From NCBI GenBank assembly GCA_030549495.1, contig JAUIRK010001041.1:1612001-1676000 (forward strand): a stretch of DNA of 64,000 nt, read 5' to 3'. This document shows, one piece after another, positions 1 through 14,200 of this stretch; the stretch's first letter is position 1, and every line of letters starts with the position of its first letter. This stretch comes from Nectonema munidae (lineage: Eukaryota; Nematomorpha; Nectonematoida; Nectonematidae). The translations under genes and the position numbers were made by a program. The notes beneath the pieces were generated by a model. The model was not told the origin of the DNA, made no database searches, and worked only from the letters and a program-made list of their open reading frames with translations.

Positions 1-90
1 TCAGGTCTTTTTGAGAACCTTATGGCAGAAATTTTTGCTTCTATAATCGGACAATCTTGGAAGATCCGTAATTTTTTCAGAAACTAAATG
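1..90 (+). other. Unrecognised open stretch at window edge
   Basis: The first 90 or so bases are open in one frame (SGLFENLMAEIFASIIGQ and onward) until a TAA near position 92. It could be the 3' end of a host exon or of a transposon gene cut by the window edge. No family was recognised and no downstream poly(A) signal was noted. Confidence 0.2.
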
Positions 91-2267
91 TGGTTTCATT
101 ATTATTTAATTTATGTTTTATTTGTTCCATTCAAATATGGAGAATAGCTTTAATTCATCTGCAGCAATTAAAAGAGTATTGAATATTAAACTCCTTATTC
201 TTAAACTTAAATGTTATTTTAAAGAACTAATTTATGGTGTATTTTTATATTATCTGTATAATATTTATGTTTATTTTATCTAGAAATTAACATTCTCAAC
301 TAAAATATTTAATTGTATAAAATTATATTATATTAATTTGTGAATGCATGAAGATTAATATATAAGTTTCCCCCAAACATTTCCTATTTAATGCTTTCTT
401 AGAAGACATTTTTCAAGAAAACATCACTAGACAAGTTCTCAAAACCGATTAGGATATGTGTTCTTGTTTACGCATGCAAGTTGCCGATTAGTAGATTCTT
501 TTGTCATTTCTGTGGGAGGGGCGTAAAAAGCCCTCACTCTTTGTCAATTGAAAAGTTATACAAAATTGGCTGAACCATATCCTTTCTAACCTTATAAGTC
601 AATAAAGTCAACTTTTATTTCCGTTTTCCAAAAACTCTTTGAAGAAGATCTACTTGTTTAGTCTAAAAATTTTTGAACCAATTTCTAATTTTTAAGTCAA
701 TCAAAGTCAATTTTTTGAGTTTAGGTCAATAAAGTCAATTTTTATATATAACACTTTTTGATTCAATGTACCTAAAATTGTTATAAGCGATACATACGAG
801 ATTTCTAATTTATATCAACACTTCCACAATAGTTGGGCTTTTTTTCATCTAATAAAAGGTTTTACTGTAAAGTTTGCCTGACAGGTTAAACATGAAGAAG
901 TTTTTTGTAAGTCAAATTTTTTTGTTGACAAACGCTGTTACTTACAATATATCCGTTGCAGAAGTTATTGAATTTTATTCCCAAATTTTTTTACTATTGC
1001 ATGTTTTTCACATCTTTTACACAAGTTTATCTTAAAAGTTAGGTTATCCTGCAAAATTGTAGATTCAAAATTAGTAATAGAAAAAGACGTTCTCTTTTCA
1101 AACCTATCGGCAACACTTCAGTTCCAATTGTAACGAAATTGACAAATTGGTTGCAAGTAGCAAAATATTTTGATTAAAATCTAGCATTGAAGAAATTAAT
1201 GATGGAATTTTATTGCCAAATATCAAGAAATTGTTTTAAAAAAAAAGAAAATCTGTGTCAAAACATGCTAACAATAATAATTAGAGAATATTCATGATTC
1301 ATTGATTTAGTCGTAAAAAGTCAACATAGAAACTTTTTCATTCGAAGATGCCTTTACTTGTTTCCATATTATTTCATTTAAGACGAATGTGGCGTTAAAA
1401 GTTATCTTGAAAATAGATTCAAATAAAATGAAATCAATGTCATTAATTTTATGTTGTGTTGTTGTATTACAAAGTCATGGATTCTTTGAAATAATTTTCA
1501 TTACTTTCTCTAAAGTGTTCATAGTTGTTCAATTCAATGAAACTTTAAAAAGTCAATAAAATCAATTTTTTCTCTGAGTAAAGGTCAATTTTTTCGAATT
1601 TTTCGGGTCAATTTTCTTCGTCCTGGTGACGATATAAAATGTTCACTTGGTTAGAATATATCATATCTAGCGATAAGCCTTTTTCTTACACATGCAGTTG
1701 TTTCAGTAATAGAACATCCGAATCTGAAAGGGCATTTGCGACTATCGGTTTCAATAAGTGATGAAGAAAAATAATGAGGGATAAAGGCTAATTACAACAT
1801 GCGATGAGTAGTGATACACACATACTCTCTATGTATTAATGGGAAAGTCTCAAACAAAAAAAACCTGCGTAACCTGTTTTATTAATTCAATTTTTAATCC
1901 AGTCTGGCAGTCTGTTTTCTTTAAAAACGGTAACTATTTGAATATTTACTGAATTTGAAATGTCCTATCGTTGGCATAATGAAACTGTGATTCATCGATC
2001 TGTGGTAAATTTAAGTTTATCAAACTCATGATAGCTATAAGTCCTAAATCCTACTTTCAGAGAAATGCATTTTGAGTTTATGAAAAGCTATAAATCTCCC
2101 ACTTATTTGTCTTCAAGATCATGTAAAGAATTTGATCTTGCCCAAAGCGTTATTCAGGTCATTTGAGACGAAATTTAAGAATCAGGATCGTATTCAATCC
2201 TAGTCATCCGATTACAATTTAAAACAAGGTAATTCTACTTCATAAAATCCATGCAGTAACCGCAGTC
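91..2267. other. Upstream flank, no confident gene
   Basis: AT-rich DNA without a supportable gene. It holds a short motif GTCAATAAAGTCAA in several variants (about 597-740 and 1548-1612) and a segment at 513-540 (GGGGCGTAAAAAGCCC) resembling one end of the inverted-repeat element at 47.8 kb. Near 1690-1760 one frame reads RTSESERAFATIGFNK, which weakly resembles the hAT C-terminal dimerisation motif. The promoter of the downstream CD2BP2-like gene should lie here or further left, but no core promoter could be identified. Confidence 0.3.
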
Positions 2268-5200
2268 ATGGTGAGAGAACTGAAAGTGCAAACGTAATAT
2301 CCGGAAATGAGCGGTGTGTGTTCATTTGACCAAAATTGTCTTATAATAAATTTTGAAAAGTATCCCTCTCCTAATTTTGAAGATGTACGCGGTTCTTAGA
2401 TCCCCTATTAAAAACATCTGCTCTAGGCGGTTCTATTATTTAACTCCTTAAGGATCGTTGTAACACCGATATCCAAAGAAATGGAAATCATCGGCTTTAA
2501 ATTTATAAAATTCCGCTAAAAAAGCAGCCCGATAGTCTTCACAATTCTCGTCCCCAAATGCTAAGAATGTTTTCTTTTGATCGGTCAACTTCTACTTCCG
2601 CCATATAATTAGCTTATTCGTTGTTTGCTTTTAGAACACGATAGATGTTGACGAAGATGATGGAAAGAAAAGAAGACGTGTAGCATTTTCTGAAAAAGTG
2701 GAAACTCGAGAATTTTTATCCGACAAAAGAGAAAGAAGTGGAATTGGTTATGCTTTTGCTGCTGATCACGTTCCCGATTTGCAGGCTCGTTGCCGAGACA
2801 AAAAACATACGTTGGACAGTGATGAAGATGATGAAGACAACGATGAACCCACTCTTTTAGATCCCAACTTCTTTGAAGGTATATCTTTCATATCTTCTCA
2901 CGCTAATTCTGAGATTATTCTTTTAACGAATTTTTTTCATTATATATTTTTGTTGTTCTGTTTTACTCTTTCAAGCACATCGGGATACGAGTGTTCCAGA
3001 AAAATAGAAGGATGCGCATAAACGACTAATTTTGATGAATTGGGTGCATTTTATTACTAAATTTTTGAGTGACTCTAATGCAGCGAAAGTTATACTTGTC
3101 ATTCTTGCATGTTTCCCTAATGATGTAAGAATTTAATTTTTGAGAATTTTTTTAAATAAAAAATTATTTTGAATTATAGCGGTGATGTGAAAATAGTACT
3201 CGGATTTCGTTGGCTTTTTCGGGGCATTGAATTCGCAAGCGCCACATTTTCGAGCTTGGTCTGCAAATAGTATTCGGTTTTGAGATTTTTTTAATGTTAT
3301 TGCGTAAATATCTCCATGGTTTAGGAGAGAACAATGCTTTTATATTTTTTTTGAAAACTATTATTTATGTAAAAAGTTAAAAACTGCTCTTGTTCTGATT
3401 TTTAATAACTCATTTCTCCTCCATTGCACTTTAAAAAAATGATACATCAAAAACTAATTTTTTTTTATATAGTTCAATACACGGTATTATAAAAATTGCG
3501 ATAAATTAATTTTATTATTAGACTGAGTTTGAGCAACAAAATTATTTTGGATCGCACTTTGTCTTTTGATTTCCACAATATGCTTTTTTAATTACAACTT
3601 TGATTCTGATTCTTATTTTTTTATTCCTAAAATTCAGATTCTTAAAATAAGATTCTAACTCTGATTAGTTAGTCCATGGAAATTCTACTTCAAACTACTT
3701 ATGCTGAATCTCCTTTAATATACTTCTATTTTCCAAATCAATATAAATATATATATTTAGAGCTTTTTTAAATAAATATTTTCTTCCCTTTTTTAAAGTT
3801 TCATATTTTGAATCTTTATATATCCTTTTTATTAGTTACAATATTTTTGAAAAATTTATATTTTAATTGGAAAAAAATTTTATTCACATTTTATGTCAGG
3901 CTTTACGCTTTCTCTGATTTCATATGAATAAGCATACGATTTAATCAGATGACTAGAATCATTTCTTGCATAAAAATCTTTGATTAATTTTGTTGGCTCA
4001 AACTATCCAGTTGTAGGGGTCCACAAGTTAAAAAGTGACTGGAAAAGGGGGAACGGGATAAAAAAGGTTGGGAACCACTGCACTAAATGGTCAGGTGTAC
4101 AATTCTTCTAGATGTGAGAATGAAAAAAGTCCAAGCTCTACCCGTGATTCAAGAAACTTTACTTATTCTCCTGATGTATATGCTATTATAGCTTCCAACC
4201 CTACAATTACTGGGAGAATCTAAATTTGTGTGGTTCTCTAGATCTGATTTAGGGTTTTTTTTTAAATGATTATGATTCTGATTACGATTCTAGGAATTTA
4301 TGCGATTGTGATTATGATCAGAATCGACTCCAACTCTACTCCACAGTAATAGTTCAGAATCCTTAGCCCTGGTTAAAAGTATAGTGTGATTTGGGGTGTT
4401 TTAATGACACAAAGTAAAATTTTAATACGAACACATTTTATTGGGTTCTTGAAATTTTGGCGGGGAAGACGGGGGTCGCGAATTTTTTGCTAATGATTTT
4501 AGCAGTCAAATTTTTTTCTATTGATTTTCATATAAGTTGAAGGCAAAAATAATTCCTAAAATAACTTTAAAGATGAGATTAATGTTTAAAACAAGAGTTC
4601 ATGTGCTTTTCCTTTGGAAACATTGGTACTAATTGGTACTAATGGTATTTAAACAACCAACATGTCTCTATCAATCGAAATGAATGTCACTTACGCCCTT
4701 ATTCGAAATGGAGGGAGAATTGAGTATTGCCTAGCGCAATTTTCATAACATATTCTAACACAATTTTAACTTTGTTTTTGATACCTCAAAAAAATTCAAT
4801 TACAAATATAATATTTTTAATCATTTAAAAAGATGGCATGCAAATCAAAACCTCACTTTATTTTTGTTGATTCAGTCGAAACTTTCTTCATTTAACATCC
4901 TTGGGACTTGACAAAAGTATTCATTGTATAGCGGTTGCTGGCTACTATAAAGAGGTATTACTCTTTTGGGATGATCACTAGTTGGGATTTTGCTATACTA
5001 TGTTTAATAAGATTTTATTAGCTGGCAATTAAGTGCTATGTTACTCATTCTTTTATACAGTAACTCTTTAGTATACTCTCCTCATATTTAGGTAGAAATC
5101 CATATTCTCTGTTTAGTGCCTTCTTTTTTACATTTTATAAGATGACACTTTGACACGGTGTCATTTATACTGATTAGTGTTTTTTTTAAAAAGAAGTATT

Positions 5201-8200
5201 AACTCTATTTAGCTTTTAGATTTTTGCAGCCGCGAAATTTTTTCTTATTGTTTTTCTTTTGTCTCTTTAAAGGAACTGAGGATAAAACGATTGAAGAGGA
5301 TGGAAGTATAAAAATTACTCCCTTCAACCTTGAGGACGACGAATCTGAAGAAGGCTATTTCAACAAAGATGGCTGTTTTATCTTCAAGCAGAATAAGGAC
5401 GAAATTCGGTTGAATTCTACTTTCTTTTCTTTTTCACTCATTGTTCACACGCATTCGTATCAGAAGCGCTATGACGTGATGCTCATGTGCTTCAACGTTG
5501 TCGCACTCGATTTTAGTGCAGGGCTTAGTTTGGGATTTAGTTTATGTGGAAATAGGTGGCTTTAATGATATGTTTTAGAGAGGGTTGACTTGTCTATTTA
5601 TTAAGATTTAATAGACAGCCTATAGTAAAAAAGTTTGTCAGATAACTATACATGTTATGAAAAAAGAAAATACTGATTCGAATAAGACAAATATCATTAA
5701 GTCGTGTGAAATTATAAAATCGGCCATTTAAATACCGTAAACATGCTTAAAACGTGAAAATTTTAGCACATTTGGTAGTAGATACCAAGCTATACCCAAT
5801 ACCCTCTTCTAATAATAATTTTCCAGTCATACAAGAGTATATGTCAGTATGTTGTGATTAGTTGAAAAGCTGCGCTATAATACGAAATTTGGCGGAAATT
5901 ATTTTGTATTAATACTTGATTTGAAATGGGATGTCAAATACAAAAGTATATTTTTACAAAAGCGAGTTTAAGTCATTTGAAATAATAATACTTTAAAATA
6001 TTTACTTCCTTAGTTAAAACTGACGCAATTTCAATCTCTCCTACTTTATATTATCTTTCTCCACATTAAACAGTGCATCTTCGCCATATTGTGGGTGCGT
6101 GTTTGGTATTTCATTTATGGGCATTTTCCTAACGGAGCTTTGTCTATTCAAGATTACCCATTTGCAGAATTTTTATTAAGAATTTAACATTAAGCTTTTC
6201 TGAAAACTTTATTTTTCAAGCACTTTCGAAACTAAGTTTCTTTATTAAGATAAAAATAATAAGTGATAAAGGCACACAGTGGAAAGAAGCTAAAACAGTA
6301 AAGTGATGTGTTACTGTTGATATATGTCCACATATTTAAATGGTTTATGGACCGTGTAAAATTTGAATGTGTGTTAGTTTTTGATGCTAATTTTCTTACT
6401 GATTAAATTCATATGTAATTATTTTGTTCAAAATACAAAAAATTTTAATCTATTTTCTTCAATAGAGACAACTGGATGGATGAAATTGATTGGTCTATGG
6501 TTAAAGGGAGAGAAATCAAAATTACTGACCAGAACGAATACGATGACGTTTCAGAAAATGTTGATGAACAAGTTTTGTACTCGTTGGTATACTATAAAAG
6601 GAGTTTTAGCTGCCTTAATGTGATATTTTTACTTCTTACGCAAGATTTTAGAACTAATAAAGCCCAAAGAAACTGTGAGTCAGGCGTTGCAAAGATTTGG
6701 CAAGCTTACTTCCCACTTTTCATCTGCTAGCGAGCGCCTAAAATGGAAGAAAAAGATGAGAGAAGAAAAGAAACGCGGACTTTCTACAATGTCAGGTATT
6801 ACACAATTGGAGTGACAGAAAGTTTAATTTTATTTGAATATTTCAAATAATAGACATTGTATTTGTTAGTTAGACGAGGATATGCCAACCGATATTACTT
6901 ATTCGCCCACATTTAGAAAACTTTTTTTTCCTTTCCTCGAAAATATTTCAGAATAAGAAACAAAGTTTCCTTAATTATGATATATGATAAGGGTATAGAA
7001 ATATACTTCTAATGAACGTGCCTCATAGTTGATTTTATTAGGAGCGAATTTCCTTTTATATCTGTTTTTATCTTTATATATTTTTTTTATCTTTAGATGT
7101 TTTTGTAATGCTTTTTATTTATTGTAAATTCGCTTCTATACCCTGTCTCAATGTTTCAACTTTTCTGTAGCACATCTAAGCCACTAAAATTATAATCTTT
7201 CTATGCTCCAGCTAATATTTTTTGTAAAAAATATTTGGGTATGTCGCCATAAATTGGGAAACTCTCAGCTGTTTGTCTTTTTTATTGTTAAAAAATTCTG
7301 GAAAGATTATTTGAAGGGTTAAACACACTTTTTAAGAGAATTACCAAACACATAATCTTTTATCAAGTCAAAGTAGCCATATGTTTGAAGCATCCATTAG
7401 TTTAAATTTTCGTTGATACACCATCATTTCTTAACATTCATCCATTATCTATCATAATTTTTATTGCCATCAATTTTGATCGGTATTTTTTTTAGATATC
7501 AGTGATGAGAGCAAGAGGGCTCAAGAAAATTTAACGAAATTGTCTGAATCCGCGATTAAATTGAGTCAAATTGGCGTTGAAGATATATATCAGTATACGA
7601 GGGAATGTCTTTTATATAAAGGTATGTTTTTGAACTTACTTTTATCGATGACCAGTGAAAAGGAGAAGAAAATAATTCAATTTCGCTATTTTTTTCTTTT
7701 TAATAATGTTTATTTTTAAAATTAATCTCCACTTTTATTTCTAAAATAGTCCTCCATATTTTCAAAAACATTTTTAGCGATTATATGATTTGAGTGATAA
7801 AAATTCAATTGTGTCCTAAAAAAACTTATCAAATTAAAATCAATGCATATGATCAATACTTTTAGATTCATCAATAGTCAATAAAAATTTATAAAAAATA
7901 AAAAAAAATACGTGAGCTTTTAACAAAATCTAAAATCGTATAAATATAAATATTGAAAAATATGGGACCCAACACAGAGTCCTGAGGTTTAAATTCCTTC
8001 AGAGATAAAATCATGAATAGTGGTACATTGGTATCTTTAAAAAAGTATCAATTAATCAATTTTAAAGCTTTATTTTTTATACGATATTTGTCTTCTAAAA
8101 TCTTGTATATAATAATCTATCAATCGTAACAAATGCTGATTGGGGATTCAAGGTTAAAAGAACTGTGTGATGATTTCTAGAAAAATTCATTTTTATACCA

Positions 8201-11200
8201 CTCAGCCGAGAAAGAAGAAGCCACTCTGTACTTCGATGATTCTTATAAGCAAATTGGTATATACTATTTTACATGAGATGAACATCTAACCATTTTAACA
8301 TAAGGCGTTCTGTCTACTTACTTGATATTTCCAAATTAGAGATAGGTCTGGAGTCTTTCATTTGACTATGAAGTGCAGAGAGAATAACATTACATCTGAT
8401 CATTTCTTCTATTGCACTTTCATATGTTAAGAAAAAATTCTTGAAAGTTTTTGTCTGGTAATAACTAAAAAGGTTACACTTAACTCCGAAGGAATGCTTC
8501 TATCTTTAAGATCAGAAAGGAGCTTTTTCATTTTTAAAATAATCCCACTAATTAACCTTTTTCTTCCTACAGTCTGCTTAATTTTCACACCAGATCAAAT
8601 ACAATCTTTTTCAAACTTTTTTAAAGTTGATTTTTCAATTATTATTAATATTGAAATCTGGTTTCTTTTTAACAGCTTCAGAGTAGGTTAATTTATCTTT
8701 ACTTTAGCTTGGGTACCTATAACAAAAGGTTTTGTCTCAACTTTTCCCAATTTTTGATAAAACGGTCGCAACATTATTTTCCATATTATTCAAACGTTCA
8801 GTTTAAAAAGTGCTAGTTTTTGAGATTTTGTTTTAAACAAGCAAGCCTCACGTAAAAGTACAAAATATTTGTAGTTTCTTGAAATAATGATACAAGGTAT
8901 TCTTGAAATACACCGCACTCACTATATTTAGACTGAGCTAACTTTGAATAAAGAATGTAAACACCAAGATTATTAACTAGGGATAGTTTTTCATTTTTCA
9001 TTATGGAGCGTTCACAAATGATGTCAACCTTTTTTGTACATCTTCCCTTATTAAATATTAGATATTGTCAACTTCTCACCCCTCCTAGTTTTTGTTGACA
9101 TCATTTGTGAACAATCCCTTATATTGTTATAAAATAATTTTATCTAAATTCGAATTTAAATCTAATATTTATTTACTCAACCGAAATAATTGAGTCAAAA
9201 CTTTTTAAAAAGATATCCCCATTTTACAGTTAATGTAAAAAATCATTATTAAAAAATTGCTTCTTATTTGAAGCATCACTACCTCAATCAATAGTTTACA
9301 CTTATTGTTTTACCTGCTGCTATGAAATTCTCTCTTAACTGTTTTTCTTTTTAGTTAAAGCCTCACAAGAAAATGACCAAACTATTTGTGGTGATTCTTG
9401 CAAAATTGATAGAAATAACATGTCATTATCTTCTCTCGACACTGATAAAGGTACTACTGTATTTGTTATATAAATTTTAAAATTATGACTGTCAGAAGTT
9501 TTACTCGTTACTTGAGCTTTACTTATAAATTAGAAAAGGGAAAAATAGATGACAATACTTAACTAAATCAGTTCTAGAAATTTTATTTAAGAATGTCAAA
9601 AAATTACAGTCAGTTTTTTCATTGCCCATTTTCTAAATAAAACTTCAAGACTAAAATTTTTGAAAGTATTTGAAAAAACAAATTTTTTATTTTTGTAATA
9701 ATAATAATTGGAAAAATATTTAAAAAAAATAGTAATTTTGAATTATTTTGAAAAACAATGAACATTATAACAGTTGATTAACATGTAAATCAGTTAACCA
9801 ACTACGAAATTTTGTCTTAATGTATGCCATTTTACTGAAAGGACTTTCACATACGCATGTCTAGCCAAAGGGAAGCTGTTTTTTGCACATCGACATCTAT
9901 CGCATACTTCTTCTGGTATAATGAGCAAAAATTTATTAAGCTGATAGTTTAATAAGAGAATTTAGTGCTAAATGTGATAGAAGCACATTATAGTGTCTCA
10001 GCACAGTAATTATATAGTATATAAATGGCGCATACTAAATACTCTATGAAAAGTAATATTTTAATTTGGACCTACTGTAGCTAATCTTTATTTATTTTTT
10101 GTTATTTTGATTGTCATCAGTTTTTGAAGCATTAAAGTATCATTATCTTTATTTGTATTTATATTAAACTCATTTTTCTCATCTTAGATTCTTTTCCCTT
10201 GATATATAATTAATATATTTTTGTCATAAGAAATACATTACACCCATAGTATGACTTTGCCAAAGATGTAGTCCATTTTTTGTGATTAAAAGTATGTTAA
10301 TCAAAGCTTAAACTTTACTTGCAATAATTTGGAAAATTATTTAAAGCTAGAAAATATACACAAGATTTATTAAATATAAATACTAGATACTAGATACTGT
10401 TAGGGCCTATATTCATGAGCGTGTATAAGTTGAAAAAATGAGGCAAAATACGGGTATGGTCGGATTTTGATTTGATGAATTTTCAAAATGCAACATATAT
10501 CACACTTCTCTATCTTATTCAAAATTCTTTACTTCAAAGATCCTGGTGAAAACGTGATGACTGTCTAGAAAAATCCTATATACAAAGTAGATAGAGTCTG
10601 CTGAATTTTTTGCGTGAATATAATTTGACTCTGAAAGATGGTTCTAGGGCAATTGCCCGACTGACAAGTGTCCAACAGACAAATGCCCGACAGACAAGTG
10701 CCCGATTAGGACAAATGCCCGATGGACAATTGCCCGATATGTCAGAAATTTTATTGTTTTTGTGATATTTAAGAACAAAGAAATAATGAAATTTTAAGAT
10801 GAAAAAATATAAATTAAGTTCAATTCAAATTTGTTAAAATAAAAAAATTTTAACTAAAATTTTTTTATTATAAAATGGCAAAAACTAAAATTTTATATTG
10901 TAAGCTATTGCTTTTAAAAAATTCTTTATTTCTCGATTTTCATAATCTAGAACAATGTTGGCGATTCTTTTAGTTATCTTGATACTTTTTTTTTGGTGAA
11001 GGCTCATGCCCTGCAAGCAATCTGTTAACCATTGTGTCGTTTAAAACTTGAAGAAAACGCCAGATATTTGGATGGCTTGATGTAATATTTGCCTCTAAGT
11101 GATTATGCCATCCTTCCAAGGAGTTTATTGTGCGTGGTAAGTCATTACATAGGCGATCATGCATATTCCACATAGCAATAGGAAAAATGGGCTGCTTCTA

Positions 11201-14200
11201 CTTCGTTGTCGTATCCTACCAATATAGATATCTTCAAAGTAGACAATTATGGGGTCTGCATCTTCGCGCATATTTTCCTGTAGTTCTTCAAATGCTGAAA
11301 CAACCTTGTCTTCAGGAACAAAAGCCAAAGCTGGTATGGTACGAATGGTTAAGGAAAACTCAGCATCATTTGAGTATTTTGACTGAAGACCTGTTGATTG
11401 TACTTTTCTATAAATTGATTGACACAGATGAAAAAAACACCCTTTAATAAATGTGTTTGGAAAAATTTCAGAAAGTGCATTTTTTGCAGCGACTTCAAAA
11501 TCAATCATAATACTAGTTGGATTAAGTCTTGGATTTTTTCTTCTAAGTTGATTAAACAGTTCTTAAACAAAATTTCAAAAAAATTCGCTTCAAAATTAAT
11601 AAATATAATCATAAACCATTGTGATCTGAATTCTAAGTATAATTTTTCATCATCTAGGTTGAAATATACTCGTTTCTTTAATTCTTCTTTAGAGAAAGAA
11701 CTTGATTTTTCAATTATTGTCAGTGTTAGTTGAAACACGTTTCTTGTGGAAATCAAAATCCTAATGACGAAAGTAATTTTGAATGGATTTTCCAAAAACC
11801 TAGCTATTTTCTGTCTCGAAAAACCGGAATTTTTGGCATTCATTTTCCAAAAACATCCATCCCTACAGACCTCGTGTGATCTTTTGAACTATTAAAAGGT
11901 TTGAGTGACGATTTAAAATTAATTTATTGGCACTTGAACAACTTCAAAGTGTTCATAAAAATTTTTAGTTCCAAAAGCGTCAACAAAAAATTATGAAATA
12001 AGAATTTTGTTTTTTTTATTTTCTTTTTGATTTATTCTTATTTTTCACACTTTTTATCGGTATTAAAATACTATCTAAAATAATATGTATGAAAAACATC
12101 CTAAAATTTTACATACTTTCCAGTGGCGGATCCAGGGGGGGGGGGGCTCATGGGCCTAGCCCCCCCCCCTATGAAAAATGGCTTCGAAAATTACCCTTAC
12201 ATGTATAAAAAATAAATTTTTCCAATTTATTCATGGCAAAATAATGTTAAAAATATGAAAACATAGGTAATAATTAGTGATTCTAAAAGACATAATACAG
12301 CTGTCGTATTCTCTGAAGACTTTTAGCAAAATTGAAAAAAATTTAAATAGATTTCGACCACCCCCCCCCCCTATAAGAAATTTCTGGATCCGCCACTGAT
12401 ACTTTCTGAGAAAAATAAGTAAAAAATGTAGGAAAATGTGTTTCTCTAAGCTTCTATCAGAATGATCACTTCTCTCTTTATACCAAATAAAACAGTCAGT
12501 CTTATACGACAATAAAAGGATTTTTTCATTTAAAAAAATGCTAATTTTTTACGCATTTAACCAAATTTATAAAATTTAAATCGTGTATCTTCTTTTCAGA
12601 ATTTTAAAAATTATAATTTTCAGGCAATTTTCTGTCAGGAACTTGTGCCCCCGACAGTTGATTTAGAACCATTTTTATCAGCCAATCTACATACTAATTT
12701 AACAATGCAAAATATTGGTCTACAATATGATTTATAGTAAAAGGCTTTAATAAGATGAGTCCAAAAATATTATTGATTGTTATTAATTCCAATAATAAAT
12801 ATTTTGGAAATTCAGTTTTTTTTCAAATTAACCCATTTACGCCCAATGTTCCTATTTTGGAACATAAGTAATTTCACCTTCGTCTGCTTTTTTCAATGAC
12901 TTTGAATATAAATCGTCTGCGTTTTTTTAGATATCGTCTGCTTTACTTGGCCTTAAATGGGTTATTAAAGTAACTATGCTTTTTTTATTATGAAGTTGAA
13001 TGTAGTAAGTTTACTTTTAGTGTTATGATTAAGTTTCTGCTATGAAAGGGGATCTATGTAATAATAAGTTTAGAAACTTCTGCAGATGTCCTAGTGGTGA
13101 AAGCGTGAGATCTTGATTGATAGATCAATCATATAGATCGCATATCTAAGAATCAACAACAAATTAAACCTATACTTCGTACTACATTTAACTAAAACAC
13201 TGGCTCTAATTTAAAGGCTATCTTTTTTTAGATGCTGGGTTGGTGCAAAAAAACAAAAAAGGATGCGGGCAAGTGTAAACAAAATTTTACAAGCCTTTGG
13301 ACACACAATTTTTTAAAATATAAAATATCTACTATCAGTATATATAAATAATGGAAGTATAATGAATTCTAAGCTCGATGATAGTTTGCACTGATATTTA
13401 ATCCGAATAAATCATAATATGTCTTTCTCGTGAAAAAAGGCTACCTGAAGGAATGTGTGATGGATACAAGATAGAACTTGAGGAAAGGGGGCAGACCCTC
13501 GTGCATATAACTACTGCCATAACTTCACGTGCATACTTTAACCTAAATTGTTTTTTAGAAGAGGATGCTATTTCCAAAAATAATCATAATATTGATGATA
13601 CTACCATTTCTCAATGTCAAGATGCTGTGGATATTTTTTCTGAAGATGCAGTTTCCAATGGAGCCGGTATTTTGACGCTCATATTTTTTACTTCTAAGAA
13701 GTGCGCATCGTGTAATTGCCGAATTTTAAAATTTCTTACTTAACCGAATATTGCGGGTGGTACCAAAAACTTAGCTTTTATAAAAATGTCTGGAATACAA
13801 CTTTTCTATTTATAAAATTGGGGTTAGTGTGATTTTTATTTAATTAAAATAGAGGCGTCAAACATACGGCTCACGAGCCGAATCCAAAAATCTCTAAGAG
13901 TTACAATGTTGCGCCTCACCGAGTATTTTTGCATCTTGTCGAAAAAATGTTACGTTTCACAAAATAACGATTGTTGGATCAAGATTTAAGTATCAAATCT
14001 GATTTCTAACCAGAATCGTGATTTTAAGCGTTTCAGCGATCAGAATTTTTATCAGATTTTCAACGGAAAATCACCGACTTGCAATGTGGCTGCGATGAAA
14101 AACAACTTTTCTACAACTAAATTGATTGGCTTTTATCATCCATATCTTGTTTTTAAATATTATAAGATAACTTCATTCTCTTCAAAAATTGTGTGTGTGT

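Larger units (their letters stand above)
10640..12670 (-). mobile_element. Broken Phantom/MULE-type transposon with transposase remnant
   Basis: Minus-strand frames read as a Mutator-like (Phantom) transposase. 11125-11560 gives LRRKNPRLNPTSIMIDFE (second catalytic Asp), IKGCFFHLCQSIYRK (the CxxH motif) and TIRTIPALAFVPEDKVV. 10970-11173 gives NDLPRTINSLEGWHNHL (catalytic Glu) and SSHPNIWRFLQVL. The two pieces are in different frames and the N-terminal third, including the first Asp, is not recognisable. Ends match inversely: GGTTCTAGGGCAATTG at 10640 against the complement of TAGAACC ending at 12670. Flanking 9-mers do not match, so no target duplication is visible. A hAT MITE is nested at 12121. 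The element lies antisense in the last intron of the CD2BP2-like gene. Confidence 0.85.

Noticed and set aside
1690-1830. hAT dimerisation-like RTSESERAFATIGFNK
   Set aside because: Only one short motif, no other transposase block or terminus nearby; kept as a remark in the flank entry.
11130-11733. Plus-strand open frames over the Phantom transposase
   Set aside because: They are shadows; the minus strand carries the recognisable MULE motifs.
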